Of a stretch of 64,000 nt of DNA, positions 10,560-22,837 are shown one piece after another. The position numbers and the translations under genes were made by a program. Positions within the stretch are counted from its first letter, which is position 1. The number at the start of each line of letters is the position of its first letter. The notes below the pieces were generated by a model, which searched no databases, had not been told where the DNA came from, and saw only the letters and a list, made by a program, of their open reading frames with translations. The stretch is from Monocercomonoides exilis (taxonomy: Eukaryota > Preaxostyla > Oxymonadida > Polymastigidae): the NCBI GenBank assembly GCA_001643675.2, contig LSRY02000026.1, positions 186,001 to 250,000 of the forward strand, written 5' to 3'.

Positions 10560-12985
10560 TTGAAACTTTTGAAATTCTTTTCATTTTTCATTTTTCGATC
10601 GATTTTTTTAAATATTTCAACGATATTGTTCATTCATATATTTCTGTTATGCAGACGGTTTTTTGTTAACGCTAAGTGCTTCTTCAATTTGAATATTCTT
10701 TGTATTTTCTTAAAGATAAGCTTTTTCAATGTATTTTTCATCTTCTCCTCCGTTTCTATTTCTACCTCCACACCACTGCATTCCTTCTTTCTGCTCGTTT
10801 ATGCAACCAACTTCTTTCACCTTATACGATCTTCTTCTAATGCTGCTGTGGTGCATGTTGGAACTGAATCTCAAAGAGCGAAACCTGGTAGATTGTCCTT
10901 TTCTGAATTGAACAGCTATCTCTTCGAATGGTGCGAATGGAATGAATCAAAAAGAGAAAGTGATAAGGGTGGTGCTCTTAAAGTTGTTTGCGAAAATGCC
11001 AATCTCACAATCACTTCTTGTTCATTTCACAATTGTTCAACTTCTGGAGAAGGTGGAGCATTAATATGTGCATATTTGTTGAAAATAAACATTGCAAAAT
11101 CCAATTTCTCAGGTTGTACAGCTGCTCATGGAGGAGCAACTTGCATAGCTTGGCCACAATAAAATTCTGTTTGGTCATTCTCAAAAAACAGAGTTGAAAG
11201 TTGTTCAATATTTGGTAGCGTGGAACATGCTGGTATTTTTCAATAAATGGAATGCCAACAAATGCTTTCTCCCTGTTTGCCAAATGCAAGTGCATCTCAA
11301 ATTCTGGTGGTGATTCTGCTGGTTCTCTCACGTTCAATAATCCTCCAAGCAACAAACCAAATCAATTTTTGGTTAATGATTGCCAACCTATTAACAACAA
11401 ATTGGCAAATTCGTCATCTTCATTAGGAGGTGCTGCAATGTATTACAGAGACACATATTCCTGGATGAATGGAGTAAAATTCATCACTTTCTGCTTCTTC
11501 GATGGAAATACAGCAACAAATGGCAGAGGAAATGATGTATTTTTCAATGGCAGCAGCATCACTCAATCCCCATTCCTGCAATGTGGATCAACAACCCTAT
11601 CGAAAAGAGTGTGGAATGCAGGAACAGCTGGCAACACCGTGTACAACAGCTGGCTCCCTTTCATCAGCACGAATAAAATCGTTGCCAGCAATGGAACTGA
11701 TGCTGATGCCTGTAGCAGACCCCAACAGACCCCATGTGCCACCATCGAGTATGCTCTCAACGGCTTCATTTCCCTCCTCAAAGATGCGTCTCTCACCCTC
11801 CTCTCCTCAACATTTGTTCCAACTCAAACACTCATTTTCAGCGCTGTTGACACTAAAATCACAGGAAATGGCACAACTGCCACCACCATCGCCTCCAGTG
11901 GCATTCCCCAACCACCAAACTCACATTCACACTCATCACAATCAACATCATCATTTTCTTCATTTTCATTATCATCTTCCTCTTCCTCTTCACCAGATCC
12001 ATCTGCCACTTCTGCCCTCTTCCAACAGACTCAGGGCTCCCTCACAGTCTCTGCCCTCGCCATTGCCCACAACTCCACAAATCAAATCACCCCCATCCTC
12101 TTCCACCTCTCCGGTAACTCCCCTTCCCTCAACCTCAACACTACAACCATCAATGGAACAACCTCCATAACAATAAAAACTCCCCTCTTCTTCCTCACTG
12201 CTGGCTCCCTCGCCCTCAACCACACAGCAATCACCAGTCTCACCCTCAACAGCCAAAGCATCTTCCACTTCACCTCCCTCACAAACCCCCTCACTCTCAA
12301 CTCCTCCAACATCACCCATATCACCTCCACAGCATCCCCCACCAGCTGTGTCCTCTCCTCTGCCACCTCCCCTACCCTCTCCCTCTCCCTCGCCAACTGC
12401 ACCATCACCAACATCAACTCAGAACAGTTCAGCCAACAGACTGCCACCAATGGCGGGTGCATCTCATTCGCCTCATCTGCCTCTGCAAACACATTTTCTG
12501 TGAGTGATTCCACCTTCTCCAGCTGCTCTGTGAGCGAGGATACAAGTTCTGGAGGAAGAGGCGGTGCTCTCATGATCGAGTACAAGGATGATTCGCAAGT
12601 GTCATCCACAACCTTTGCCATCACCAATATCGTGTTTTCAGCCAATAAGGCCAGTGTCGGAAGAGATGTGTATTTTGTGTGTGAATCATTTGTCGCTTCT
12701 GTGAAGGAACCCTTGTTCGCCTTCATGAGAAGCATCACTCAGAAAGACAATTCGGCTGTTGGACATGACAGAACAGAAGCATTCGGTGATTGGAATGTCG
12801 ATTTGTTTATATTTCTCAACACGCATACAGCTGACAATGAATGCGTCAAAAACATTCTTGACATCAAAACAATGAATTGTTGGACATCAAAGATGCCCTG
12901 CAAGAGCACACGCAACGCGATGGGTTTTCTGAAGAAGGTGCAGATCATAAGACAGAAATCATTTCATGAGCTGACTTGTCGGTGA
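10560..12985 (+). pseudogene. Surface beta-helix protein
   Basis: The open frame starts at 10560, but convincing protein begins around 10830. Family motifs are GGALKVVCENANLTITSC, GEGGALICAYL and HGGATCIAWP. An in-frame TAA at 11160 reads as Gln and extends the frame to about 11245. A one-base shift there leads into the frame 11252-12985, with SGGDSAGSLTFNN, GRGNDVFFNG, a CSRPQQTPCATIEYAL motif, Ser/Thr/Asn-rich beta-helix repeats, RGGALMIEYK and GRDVYFVCESF. It ends at a TGA just after a CWTSKMPCKS block, so the chain stops mid-domain and lacks an anchor. Codons are GC-richer than the surroundings in 11.8-12.5 kb. A fragment of 11690-11845 is duplicated at 55585-55745. It is probably a decayed or truncated copy. 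Confidence 0.6.
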
Positions 12986-13254
12986 AAATATGTGCAAATG
13001 AAGGCAAAGTCGAAGATATTTGAAGAGAAGGCACACAAAATAGAAGAAAACATCTCATATGTGCATTTGATTGATTAATCACCATATATCTTCTGTAAAT
13101 TCTGTTGTTTCATAGAATTTTCCATTAAATATGCCTTTTCAAATAAATAAGGTTCCCTCATCGTTTCACCTTCTCCGACATGTTGAAGGCGTGTGACGTT
13201 GTGTAACCTGCCGAACACTATTTTTGAACTCATTCATTTCATAAAAGAATTGCT
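12986..13254. other. Short gap, no supported gene
   Basis: AT-rich sequence after the surface-protein stop. Nothing recognisable. Confidence 0.4.
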
Positions 13255-13631
13255 CTAATACTCTTTCTTTTTTATCTGCGCCTCTTTCAGCTTCCAAATA
13301 AAAAAAGGCAAAATCGTCCTCCTTTTTTGATTTCGCGCAGACTGATCAGCTTTTTTCAACTCGAAATCACCTCTATTGCTATTTAAATTTGCTTCATTTT
13401 GTAATAGAATGAAAATACGTTTTGTGCTTCCGAAAAGAAAATAAAAGATGGTGCCTGGCTCTGAATTCGATAAAAGTTGAATGATATGAAATAATTTTTT
13501 GCTAACTTTGTGACTCTGCTGAATTGAACAAAATAAACATTTGACAAAGTCGATGCTCCGATCCAATGCCAAATAAGAAGAAACATAAAAGAAGAAGTTG
13601 AAAAAGTGGTTGGAGAGGGCGTTGATGGCAA
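13255..13631 (-). pseudogene. Fragment shared with 56299-56661
   Basis: Two minus-strand frames read YRIQSQAPSFIF and IQLLSNSEPGTIFYF. The same peptides (YRIQLQALSFIS, IQLLSNSAPGLVFHF) occur at 56299-56661. The DNA around 13400-13480 and 56395-56475 is clearly homologous in the same orientation. I do not recognise the product. It may be the 3' part of a duplicated segment that also includes the fragment at 11690-11845. Confidence 0.4.
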
Positions 13632-13869
13632 TGATGACGAGGATAAAGAGGGATATTCTGCTTTTAATAAAGTTTATTGCTGAAATGAAGTGGATGTGAC
13701 TGAATATATTGATGATGAAGAGGAGACGGTGGTGATAAAAGGCTCGTTGAAAGTGAAAAGTTGAATGAGAAGAGTCTCAAACAAAGATGAAATATCATGC
13801 AGATAAATTGATATTTTCTTTTCTCTTCCTTTTTTTCGATTTTCTCATGCTCTTTCTTCTTCTTCTTTT

Positions 13870-14882
13870 TCTTGTCTTTCAGCTTGCCTCTTCCAGCTCC
13901 TGACTCTTTTTCTGTTCTCCTAAGACCATGTTCTTCGCAGTTAGTATTCTTTTCATCTGCTCGTTAATCTCTTCTCAGTCTATCGTGACTTCTGCTAACT
14001 CCGGCTCTGTCAGCTTCTTGATCATCTCTTTGTTCTGGTAATGTTCCTCATTCATCTTGTTTTCCACTTCCAGCAGAACGGCTCCTAACTCTCTTTCTTT
14101 CCACAAGCCTCCCAAACACTCTCTTCTCTCTTTCTTTTTGTACAAATAGGATTTCTTTCTCGTCTTTGTTGGTTTGTTTCATTCTTTTTCCATTTCTTCT
14201 TTTCTGTTATCTCTTTCAGTCTCATCTGCATTTTTCTTAAAGAAGCTCTTTCGTTTTCTTTGATTTCATCATTTTCAGGAATTTTTTGTGTTATAGATAG
14301 ACTTCCAAAGATATATCCGCATTCTGTTTTTTTTTGGTGACATTTCTCTTCTTCCAATTGAACACTTCTTGTAAGATCTCTTTCTGTCCATCAAAATTTT
14401 CTTTTCTTTCGCCAATGGCTTTCACAGACACAGCTTTCAATCTTTTCTCAAGATGAAACTCATATTTTTCTGTCTCTCTTTCGTCATCTCTAATGAAACT
14501 TCCTTTTCCACTTCTCCTCCTCCTTGTTCACTATCTCTTCCTCACCTTCTTCACGGCTTCTTTATAGAAATCCGATCATCTTGTTTCACTTGTCCATGTC
14601 CTCCTCCTTCTTAGCTGCCCCAATGCAAATTGAAGCTAAATCTTCAACTTCTGCGAATAATTCACGAAATGTTATTAATCCAACACCGCTTCGCACCTGA
14701 ATCACTTCTCTTAAATGAACAAAAAAGGATATTCTAACGCCCAACACACATTTCAATGAATTATACACAGAGAAAATGTCCATTTCGCACAAGACGTTAG
14801 AAATAGGAGAGGATAACTTAGCAGCTGAAAGAGGAGTCAGCGCAGACGATAGAGGTGCCTGTGGAGCTAATGTCAGTGACAT
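13870..14882 (-). pseudogene. Coiled-coil protein remnant
   Basis: Several minus-strand frames give coherent helical, Glu/Lys-rich protein that changes frame repeatedly. From the 5' side these are FRELFAEVEDLASICIGAA, then REEGEEEIVNKEEEKWK (joined if a 33-nt GT-AG intron at 14557-14589 is removed), then EKYEFHLEKRLKAVSVKA, ERASLRKMQMRLKEITEKK, and finally EHYQNKEMIKKLTEPELAE and EQMKRILTAKNMVLGEQKK. There is no catalytic motif. A structural, perhaps flagellar, coiled-coil protein is possible. The number of frame changes suggests decay, though unrecognised tiny introns could explain some of them. Confidence 0.45.
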
Positions 14883-15039
14883 TTGCGAGGAAGTTTTCTT
14901 CGAACAGTGAGCTTTTCCAATGTCAGAAGACTTTTATTACTTGAATTATCCATTGGAGATCCGAAAATATAATATGAAGACAATGTGATCTTTTGTTTTT
15001 TTCTTTTCTGGGACATTAAAGAATTTTGTGTTATAAACC

Positions 15040-17640
15040 TTGCATTTTGTATTTTTTTCTTCTATCGCTCTAACGATATGAGCTGAAGATAGCAAAAGAA
15101 GATCTCAATTTCCTAAAGATTCTCAGCATAGTTCTCTTTGTTCAAAAACCTTCAACTGCATTCCCAAAGGAGTCAGACGAGCTGCGCTTCCTTGATTGTT
15201 CGTTGCTCCAGTTTGAATAAGCCCTTGAATTCACTGAATCTCCTGTGATTGCATGGACCCTTGTTGTAATATTCCTTGTTGAGAATACAATGGAACTGAA
15301 ACTGAACAAGAAGCAGAAGAAGAGCCAGTAGACGGATTCAACAAGGGAGGAAGAGATACATTCACTCCGCTTACTACATCTGCAAAAGTAATTCTCCTTC
15401 CTCCAGCACTGATGCTTAGGGTCTCCTTCAGCAGGATCAGGTTCCTTTTGTTCTCTCTTGGTGTTTCTTTCATGGCAGACATCGTTGGAATGAGTTTGAA
15501 CATCCCAAACGCTTTTCTCTCCTTCTCCTTCTGTAAATCCTTATCTTCTGCTCCACTTTTGTCTGCGCTGCTATTTCCAGTACCTGCTTCGTGGCCTCAT
15601 TGACTGGAATGCCACTGGCCTATGTTCGTGACTGTAATATTGACGCAGCAACTGCTGAAAGCGGATCAACAGGCTGCCTTGCCAGCACCAACAGAAACTT
15701 CTTCTCTTCGTTTCTCGCTTTTTCCAGGACAGGGTGGAACTGCACAAGTCTAGTGGCTGTCTGAATGCCCCTTGATTTCGTCATGCGCTCAATGACACTC
15801 ATTCTCGGTGGCTGCTTGCGGATGCTTGGTAGATGCGGGAACTTTCCAGAGAGGAGGAAGAGGAAGATTGAGAAGGCATTGGAAAAGAAGAAGAAATTCC
15901 TTTGATTTTTCCAAGTTGAGAGTGCTGTGTGGAGAGTGAGGCGATGATGGAGTGATCATAAGTATTGCCTGAGTTAATGTTGGAAGAAACAACAGAAGAT
16001 GAAGAAGAAGGTGTTCCATTCACAGAAGATGAACAGCATGTTAAAAGAAAACGATGATACGAAAAGATCTGCTATCCTTCTGAATTTGCACCAGCACCAT
16101 TAAAGGAAGAAGACGATGAAGAATTCTGATTCGCAATTGAAGAAATAGAGATCGAAGAAGAAAAGATCGCTCTTCTGATATAGCACTGAAGTGAAGTGTC
16201 AACGAATTGTGCAGCTATTGGTGCATGCAGCTCTACAACAGACACACATTTCAGTCCCACTGCAATTTTTCCTCTGATCGGCTGAATCGTCTCAACCTGT
16301 GACTTGATAAGCGGATGGCTCTCTGACTAGTCAAACAGGATGCCTCTCTTCTCTCCTTTCTCATACGCCCTCTTCTGCAGCGCATGGTGCCTCCTCACAA
16401 GAGGACACACCAGACACACCAGCCTCTGCTCCATTCCTCTTCTAGCCACACTTCCAAAGACAATTCGCTCATGTGACAACAAGCACAGCTGTCCGAGCAG
16501 CGGAGAAAGATAGGCTGAAATCGTTGTCTTTTTCTTATCTGCAAGCAGCTCTGCTCCTTCCTTTGCGATAAAGTCGTCGCTTGCCAACAACGCTTGTAGC
16601 ACTAGCTCCATGTGCCTGTGATGCCTTTTGTTCCTTCACTTCCTTTCCCCTCTGATCCTTCTCCAACATTCGCATTCATTACACTCACTGAGCTGTATCT
16701 GCTTCCCAACTTTTAATGAATCCTCACCAAATATCCCCTCTGCATCAGAGAACTGAAGCTCCAGTATATCGTCTGCTTCCCATACGCCCGCACAATCCTT
16801 CTCTTGAAAGGACACTTAAACAGAAAGAAATCAGACGCCGACGCATTCAGCCGCTCCACATCAGTCAGGTCGAGTCTGTAGTCAACGCTTGTCCCACCTT
16901 CGTTCCGCAGCACAATCGACTGCATTGGTGCATCCACCTCGCCGATGGGCATCTGTTCCAGAAAGTCCTTCGCCGTCGTCTCTGCTCCTCACCAGATCTC
17001 AAACACAGCATGCGCATCAGTTGGACTCAGCGTCTAGCACGCAATCTCCAAAACGACTTGCTTCCCTCCACCCAGCAGCTGCCAGATGAACGATGCCTGG
17101 TGCATTCCCTCGCTGTGGTGGTTGCACGAAAATCTCACTACGCATTCTTCTCTTGTCTAAAGATGTCCCTCACGCGGCTCAATCGAAATGGCGCTCATTC
17201 TAACTCCTTTGACTTTTCCTGGTTTTCCACCACTTCCGTCTCCTCCATTGTTATTATCATCATTTCTTCCTCCTTCTCCTCCACTTGCACCTCCGCCTCC
17301 ATTTCCACCCAGACCCATCCCTCCCATCTGATGCATCATCCCCTTCCTCAGATCTCTCTCTTCCACCCAATGCTCAGCCCTCACATCAAAGTCTGATGGA
17401 TCGCGTATTCGCCAGTCAAGCGGAAGTTTCCCATTGTTCTGTACACACACAAATACCTCTGTGTCCTTGCTTCCCAGCGGAGCAGCACCCAAATAGAACG
17501 GCAGGTGCAGCAGATTCTGCAGCAAGCGCATGCCAGCCTCTGTGTAGAGCAGTCCATCGTAGCGATTGAATGTCTCATCAGCAGGTGCAAGCTCGTTGGT
17601 CAACTCGAAGTTCAGCTGGTTCAATGAAAGATCTTTTCAC
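15040..17640 (-). pseudogene. ASH/MSP-repeat protein, ciliary type (CFAP65-like), degraded
   Basis: The 5' frame (17157-17624) reads LLYTEAGMRLLQNLL, then a beta-sandwich-like stretch with DTEVFVCVQNNGKLPLDW. TAG codons at 17157 and 17034 read as Gln and continue to FEIW, followed by TGA at 16989-16991. After this come MQSIVLRNEGGTSVDYRL and FFLFKCPFKRRIV..IYWSFSSLMQRGYLVRI. The last block resembles the 'F.FKCP...WIFSPLE...Y.V' repeat of CFAP65/Hydin-type axonemal proteins. A later frame (16611 to 15799) is continuous through TAG codons at 16327 and 16072. It is followed by AASILQSRTQASGIPV (TAG as Gln) and Gln/Ser-rich residues to about 15060. Several frameshifts and TGAs suggest a pseudogene. 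The family call rests on motif resemblance only. Confidence 0.4.
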
Positions 17641-17948
17641 GCAATCACCTTTACCGTGTTGTGAATGTAAACATCCACAACAGTTTCATATGGAATTATC
17701 CCCAATCCAGTCGCTGCTCATAATGCAGTTACGTTGAGCTTGGATTGTATTCATCACATTTCGTTGGTTCCTGGCTCTCTTCTCGACTCTGTGACATCAT
17801 TGAAGGTGTTGGAGAAGAATGCACTGATTGTTATGGATTGTTTGTTCCTCTATCAGCATTGGATTTGTCCGAATATCACTCTCTTTTCTCTTTGTCTGTT
17901 TCAATCTCACACAGAACAACACACGTGCGTAATGTGTAAAGCACAGGG

Positions 17949-18305
17949 ATGAATAGCATCTTTATTCTTTTGTGCGATCTTTTTGAAAGGGATCCTCCTT
18001 GTGGTTGGTTAGACAGAACAGGCAGAGCAATTGAAGGAAAAGCAGAAAGAGAAGAAGCAGACGATGATGGTGACAAATCAGCATTGCGTGTTTTGAGAGA
18101 AAGGAACGAAGAAGCAGGCAAAGAAGGAGAAAAAGAAGAAAAAGCAGAAGAAATGGAGGTTAAAAATGATGAAAGATTCATCAAATTATTTGACATAAAT
18201 GAAGAACATTTTGGAGTGAAAAAGTTGAGGAAGAAGAAGCATAAAAGAAGATATGAATCATATTTGAATTTTGTTTACCAAAAAACAAAGTTTCTTTTCA
18301 GATAA
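17949..18305 (+). CDS. Glu/Lys-rich hypothetical protein (possible exon)
   Basis: The open frame begins MNSIFILLCDLFERDPP, then becomes strongly charged (EGEKEEKAEEMEVKNDERF, KLRKKKHKRR). This composition is typical of expressed coiled-coil or nucleolar-type proteins here. No domain is recognised. The frame ends at a TAA (18303-18305) that would be Gln under the inferred code, in which case it runs on to a TGA at 18378-18380. It could be an internal exon, since the hydrophobic start is not convincing. Confidence 0.35.
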   Translation: MNSIFILLCDLFERDPPCGWLDRTGRAIEGKAEREEADDDGDKSALRVLRERNEEAGKEGEKEEKAEEMEVKNDERFIKLFDINEEHFGVKKLRKKKHKRRYESYLNFVYQKTKFLFR

Positions 18306-18330
18306 ATCAAATTTTTTAATATTGCCATAA

Positions 18331-18375
18331 ACCTATTTCGAATTATGATTTTTTCGTTGATCTGCAATTTGCAGA
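18331..18375 (+). repeat. Dispersed repeat shared (inverted) with 29953-29997
   Basis: The block ending CGTTGATCTGCAATTTGCAG matches the reverse complement of 29953-29997 at most positions over about 45 bp. It probably belongs to the pogo-like element or a related non-autonomous element. Confidence 0.55.
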
Positions 18376-18452
18376 AATGATTATTTTTTGATTGTTTATA
18401 ATAAAAATGTTATAAAGAAGTGATTACTAAGCTTTTAAACGATTTCTGCAAA
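18368..18452. repeat. MITE-like 85-bp inverted-repeat element
   Basis: TTTGCAGAAAT at 18368-18378 is mirrored by ATTTCTGCAAA at 18442-18452. The same end (TTTGCAGAAATCG) lies at 27788-27800 beside the pogo-like transposase. I suggest a miniature element using the same termini. Confidence 0.45.
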
Positions 18453-19070
18453 TTTCCAAGTAATTAAAATCTTTCATTTATCAATAAGATCAAAGTGAAC
18501 ATTTTCTGAATGATTATTTTTAAAGACACATTTTCATAAATATTCTTTATTCTTAAATTTCAATCGATGATATAAATTTTCATTGTTTATTGTTTGTCTT
18601 TATAGAAAAAAGAAAATTTTGAAAAAACTTATCATTTTCCAGAAAAATAGTTTTAAAAAAATCCTATTTTTGCTTTCGTCGTTTTTTTTTATAAACACAA
18701 AAATTTCACTGTATTTAATGAAATAATAATTGTGACAGTGATACTTATTTTTTGTTATTATAGTATTTTTCTCATTTTTTATAGAATTAGAATTAAAATA
18801 TTTAATGTTATTGTTTTATTCAGATGATGTGAAAAAGGTAATAAAATTCATGTATGTTTTGGCTTTTCGGGAATTTAAAGAAGGATAGTTATAGATATGA
18901 ATTATTAATTTTTGGAAGTTCTTTGAATATTTGATTCTTCAATTTTTCTCGAGGTCAATTCAAAGCCCAAAATATTTTTATGAATTAGGAAAAATATTTC
19001 AAAATATAGAACAACAGCTTTCATATTTTCATTATCATTAAACCATAAATAAAATTCTTTTTCAACAAAA
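18453..19070. other. Intergenic, AT-rich
   Basis: No supported gene. It is the upstream region of the transposon-type gene at 19071. It shares only weak similarity with the sequence upstream of the second copy at 63773. Confidence 0.4.
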
Positions 19071-19236
19071 ATGTCTTTTTCAAAACCTCAATCAACTCTT
19101 AATTCTCGATGCAGAGTTTTATGGAATGAAATAAAACGAATTGGTGGAGATGACGTTGATTCATTGCTCGTCTATCTCTTTTTCAACAACAGGCAATCAT
19201 CTTCAGTTATTAACAATTTGCTGAAATCATTGAATG

Positions 19237-19339
19237 GTTTGGTTTTTTATTTTTTTGTATTGTGTAGAAAATATTATTTTCACTCTCTGTTATTTCTTTT
19301 TCTTTTTGATTTGTTTATTATTTATTTTTTTTGAAACAG
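19237..19339 (+). other. Intron 1 of the transposon-type gene (103 nt)
   Basis: GTTTGG...GAAACAG between AATG and AATATCAC. Splicing joins SLNG codons to EYHIKLLED in frame. The first 55 nt are nearly identical in the copy at 63939. Confidence 0.75.
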
Positions 19340-19570
19340 AATATCACATAAAGCTGCTGGAAGACCTGTCTGTGGTGTACAACAACGCTCCGTTGCACAC
19401 TCAGACAACAATGCTTCAAGCGCTGTCTCGCAACACATCATTATCCGATTTACAGGACTATGGATATGATGTCACAAAGGGGAAATTTATGTATGTCAAA
19501 CAAACGCTGAAAAAAAACCAAGGCTTTATCATCCAGCCTCAAAAACCTCATCTTCCTTCTTGCAAAAATG

Positions 19571-19618
19571 GTTTGTATTTGTTCATATTTTTTTGAATAA
19601 TTTTCTCTGTTTATTTAG
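19571..19618 (+). other. Intron 2 of the transposon-type gene (48 nt)
   Basis: GTTTGTATTT...TTTATTTAG. It has the same AATG|GTTTG donor context as intron 1 and joins PSCKN to GLNEQDWEKG in frame. Confidence 0.7.
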
Positions 19619-22600
19619 GTTTGAATGAACAGGATTGGGAAAAGGGAAACAACTGGATGTTGGCCCATTCCACCTAAGCCTCCACTTCACTTCTGTTAGC
19701 AAAGAAAAAGCAGCGAGCTGAGTTAGATTACGCAAGATTTATTGAAGAAGCAGCGTGGGAAGATGAAATTATTACAGAAAACTCTTCTACAAATAAAAAA
19801 CAATCTTCTTTATCTTCAACATCATTTCAACAAAATAAAAAATCAAATGTCGTTTCAGAAAAAAATTCTTCTTCTTCAAATTCTTCTCCTTCTCAAGCTG
19901 TTGATGCTCCAATCAACACTCCAATAAGGAGAGAAAGGGGTTAAACAAAAAGAAAAACAAATAAATCACATCAAAAACGTCATTCATCTCCTTCACCCAT
20001 TCCAATTCACAAATTCTTCAAAACAAAACAATCGTCATCCACTTCCACTTTTTCCTCATCTTCCTCATCTTTCTCATCTTTCGCAAAAAAACAGAAAAAA
20101 AATTCAAATTCATCTTCGATTGAAAAATTTTCAACTTCCTTTTTCAACGATGATGTGTGGGTTAGTGATCAATTAATTGAATATTCCATCTCACCCACAT
20201 TAATTCCACCTCAAGTCTTTCAAACTCTCTTTTCATCATTTTCAAAAGAGAACAACACTTATTCATCTCAACATAACACACCAACCGATGAGAGTATTAT
20301 TTCTCATCATGAAAATACCACACAAATCACAATAAATAACAATCCAACAAATTTTCTTCATTCAAGTTCTTCTCCTTCTTCATCGACCTCTTCAGAAATC
20401 ATATCTTCAAACACTTCATTATCAGCATCAACAAAAGGATTAATCAATATAGTCAACACTTTCTCTTTGGCTTCTCTTCTTCAATGCTTCTCTTCTATAA
20501 CAATTCAAAGACCATCTTTATTCAACAAACAAACATCTTTGAAGAATACATCTTCAGGTGTTATAAATGTTTGTAATCAATCGGCAAGAGATGGAATGGC
20601 AGTGCGTTCGTGGGTCCCATCACTGATCAACAAATGGGAAGACTTTTGTGGATTTGGAAGCAGACAGCAACAGAATGTTACTGAGGCATTTGACAATCTT
20701 CACCAACTTCTTTAAAAAGATGAGTTGATTAACAAGGACACATTCAATCCTGTTTTTATCACTCATTTCAAATACCAAAAATGCCAAAAATTTTTTCCAC
20801 GTTTCAACGAAGTTTGCAACAGTGTCGTAATCAATTCTTCTTCTCCTTATAATGGATTATCTTCTCTCTTTGCAACTGAAGTTTTGGAAGGAAAGAATAG
20901 TGTCTATTGTGATGACTGCAAGGAAAAATGCTGTGCTGCGAGATGGGAGGAAATGGCTGCATTTCCAGAGGTGCTTGCCCTCTGTCATGAATGCACTGAT
21001 GCTGCTTGTTCTGCTCCTTCAAGAACATTACTAATGGAAACAGATCGTGTTAACCAGCGCACTTTCTGCAAAGGGTTTTCAACAGAAAACGTTCAACATC
21101 TCCAAAATAATAATCTGGAAATGGTCATTTATCATCTTATTGGACAAATATTATACAAGTGTCTAGATCTACAGAATGTACATTACATTGCAGTTGTGAA
21201 AAGGAAGGCAGGAAGTGAAGCATTGTGGAATATCTGTAATGACGCTGATGTTACAAAACTGAACATCGAAAATTGGAGTTCGTCATGGAAAGATCTTTAC
21301 GCACAAGGTTACACTCCATCACTCTCATTCTACACCAAAGAAAAAGCAAAGCCAACATTCTCAACTCTTCAATTTGGTGGTTCATCGTCTTCTTCAGAAA
21401 CATCAAGTTCAAATACTTTTAATAACTCATCAACAACAACAACATCATCATCATCGTCTCCATTCATCACTCCACCTCATCGTTCAACTTTCATTCCTCC
21501 ACTTTCTTCGTCAATTTCAACAAGTTATGGATTGGAAGCACTGAAAGAAAAAAGAAAGAAAACGGGCATCTTTTCTCCCAATGAAAAAAGATTAATCTTC
21601 AAGCCCAAGACAAAATTATGGAAAGAGTTTTCAGAAGAAACGAAAGTCAAAGTTTCTCTATCCCATTTCTACAAGCTGACAACAAACTTTTCCAAAGCGA
21701 AAAGACGAACTGATCTGTGTGGAATGTGTGAAAAGTTGAACTATTTGGAGAACAAACTCAAATCTTCTCAAAACAAAAATGGACTTACTTCTGCCGAGTT
21801 TCACACTCTGAAACTTCTTCGACAACATCGTCTTGTTGCAGAAATGCAACGAAAACATTATCAATCAACTGTTGATAATCTTAAAGAGGGAGAAGCAGTC
21901 TTCGTTTTCGACTTCAAAGAGAAGTGGAAACTCCCTATCAGAAAGAACCAACTTCAACAGGAATTCTTCAACTATCAACAAGTATCTCAATTCACAATCA
22001 TCTCACTTCAAAAAATAAATAATCAACAAATTAAACGAACATTCAACTTCTTCTCCGACTGCCTTTCAAATGATCACAGATTTGTTATTGAGTGCTGGAA
22101 TCTATGATCAAAAGACACTTCTTCTCAGACACTCACACTTTTAAGTTCTTCTGCGATTTTGGTCCACACAACCGAAATCGCTTCCTTCTTCATTTCATTC
22201 TTTCAAAACAATCAAAACTTCTTAAAAAGAAAAATACTCAACTCAACTTCTTCGCTGAGCACCATGGAAAAAATATTTGCGATGGTAAATTTAGTGCGTT
22301 TGTGAACACAATCAACAACAACCTATCAACTGAACACATCACCACACTTCATGACTTGATCAACTTCTTCGAAAACAATATGAACACTTCAACATCTGCT
22401 TCTTCAACTTCTCAATCAAACATTTTCTCAACATCATCATCAAACTCTTCATCATCTTCAACATCTATCAAGGAGTGTGTACATGAGAGGTACTTTGAAG
22501 AATATGTACCATCTCAACAAATCTCATGGCCATCACTGTCAGTCCCTCACATGAAAGACAACTTATATTTTGAGCGCAAGGGCTCATTTGTCTGCGCTTC

Positions 22601-22837
22601 AGCTGTTGGATATCTTCCTCAACGCTCTCTGGTTGCCCTCGAATCTTCAACAATGAAAGAAAAAATCAAAAGATCAAGAAAGTCATTTCACTCTGATATC
22701 ACATCATCTAACTCTTCTCTTCTTTCTCAATCTTCTCAAGATCTTCTTTCAAGGAGATTTGAGCTTCTTCTTGACTCTTCTTCTATTTTTGAATCTCGAA
22801 ATTGTATTAATGGTGTCCCTTTTTAAGAAACTAGTTG

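Larger units (their letters stand above)
19071..22826 (+). pseudogene. Transposon-type gene with HHGK...CDG signature
   Basis: Exon 1 is 19071-19236 and exon 2 is 19340-19570, with the third exon from 19619. Both introns start GTTTG and end AG, and both splices restore the frame. Exon 3 contains in-frame TAA codons at 19675, 19942 and 20713 that read as Gln in good protein (NLHQLL-Q-KDELINKDTF). The middle has a cysteine cluster (CDDCKEKCCA, CHECTDAACS) and poly-Ser/Thr linkers. Near 22092-22107 the frame must change by one base. The downstream frame has HFFSDTHTFKFFCDFGPHN and NFFAEHHGKNICDG. This pattern (DxGPHxRN, then HHGKxxCDG) occurs in a widespread group of transposon-derived eukaryotic proteins that I cannot name precisely. 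It may be a DDE-type transposase. A paralogue begins at 63773. It ends with a TAA (22824-22826) before the structured RNA candidate. Confidence 0.6.
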
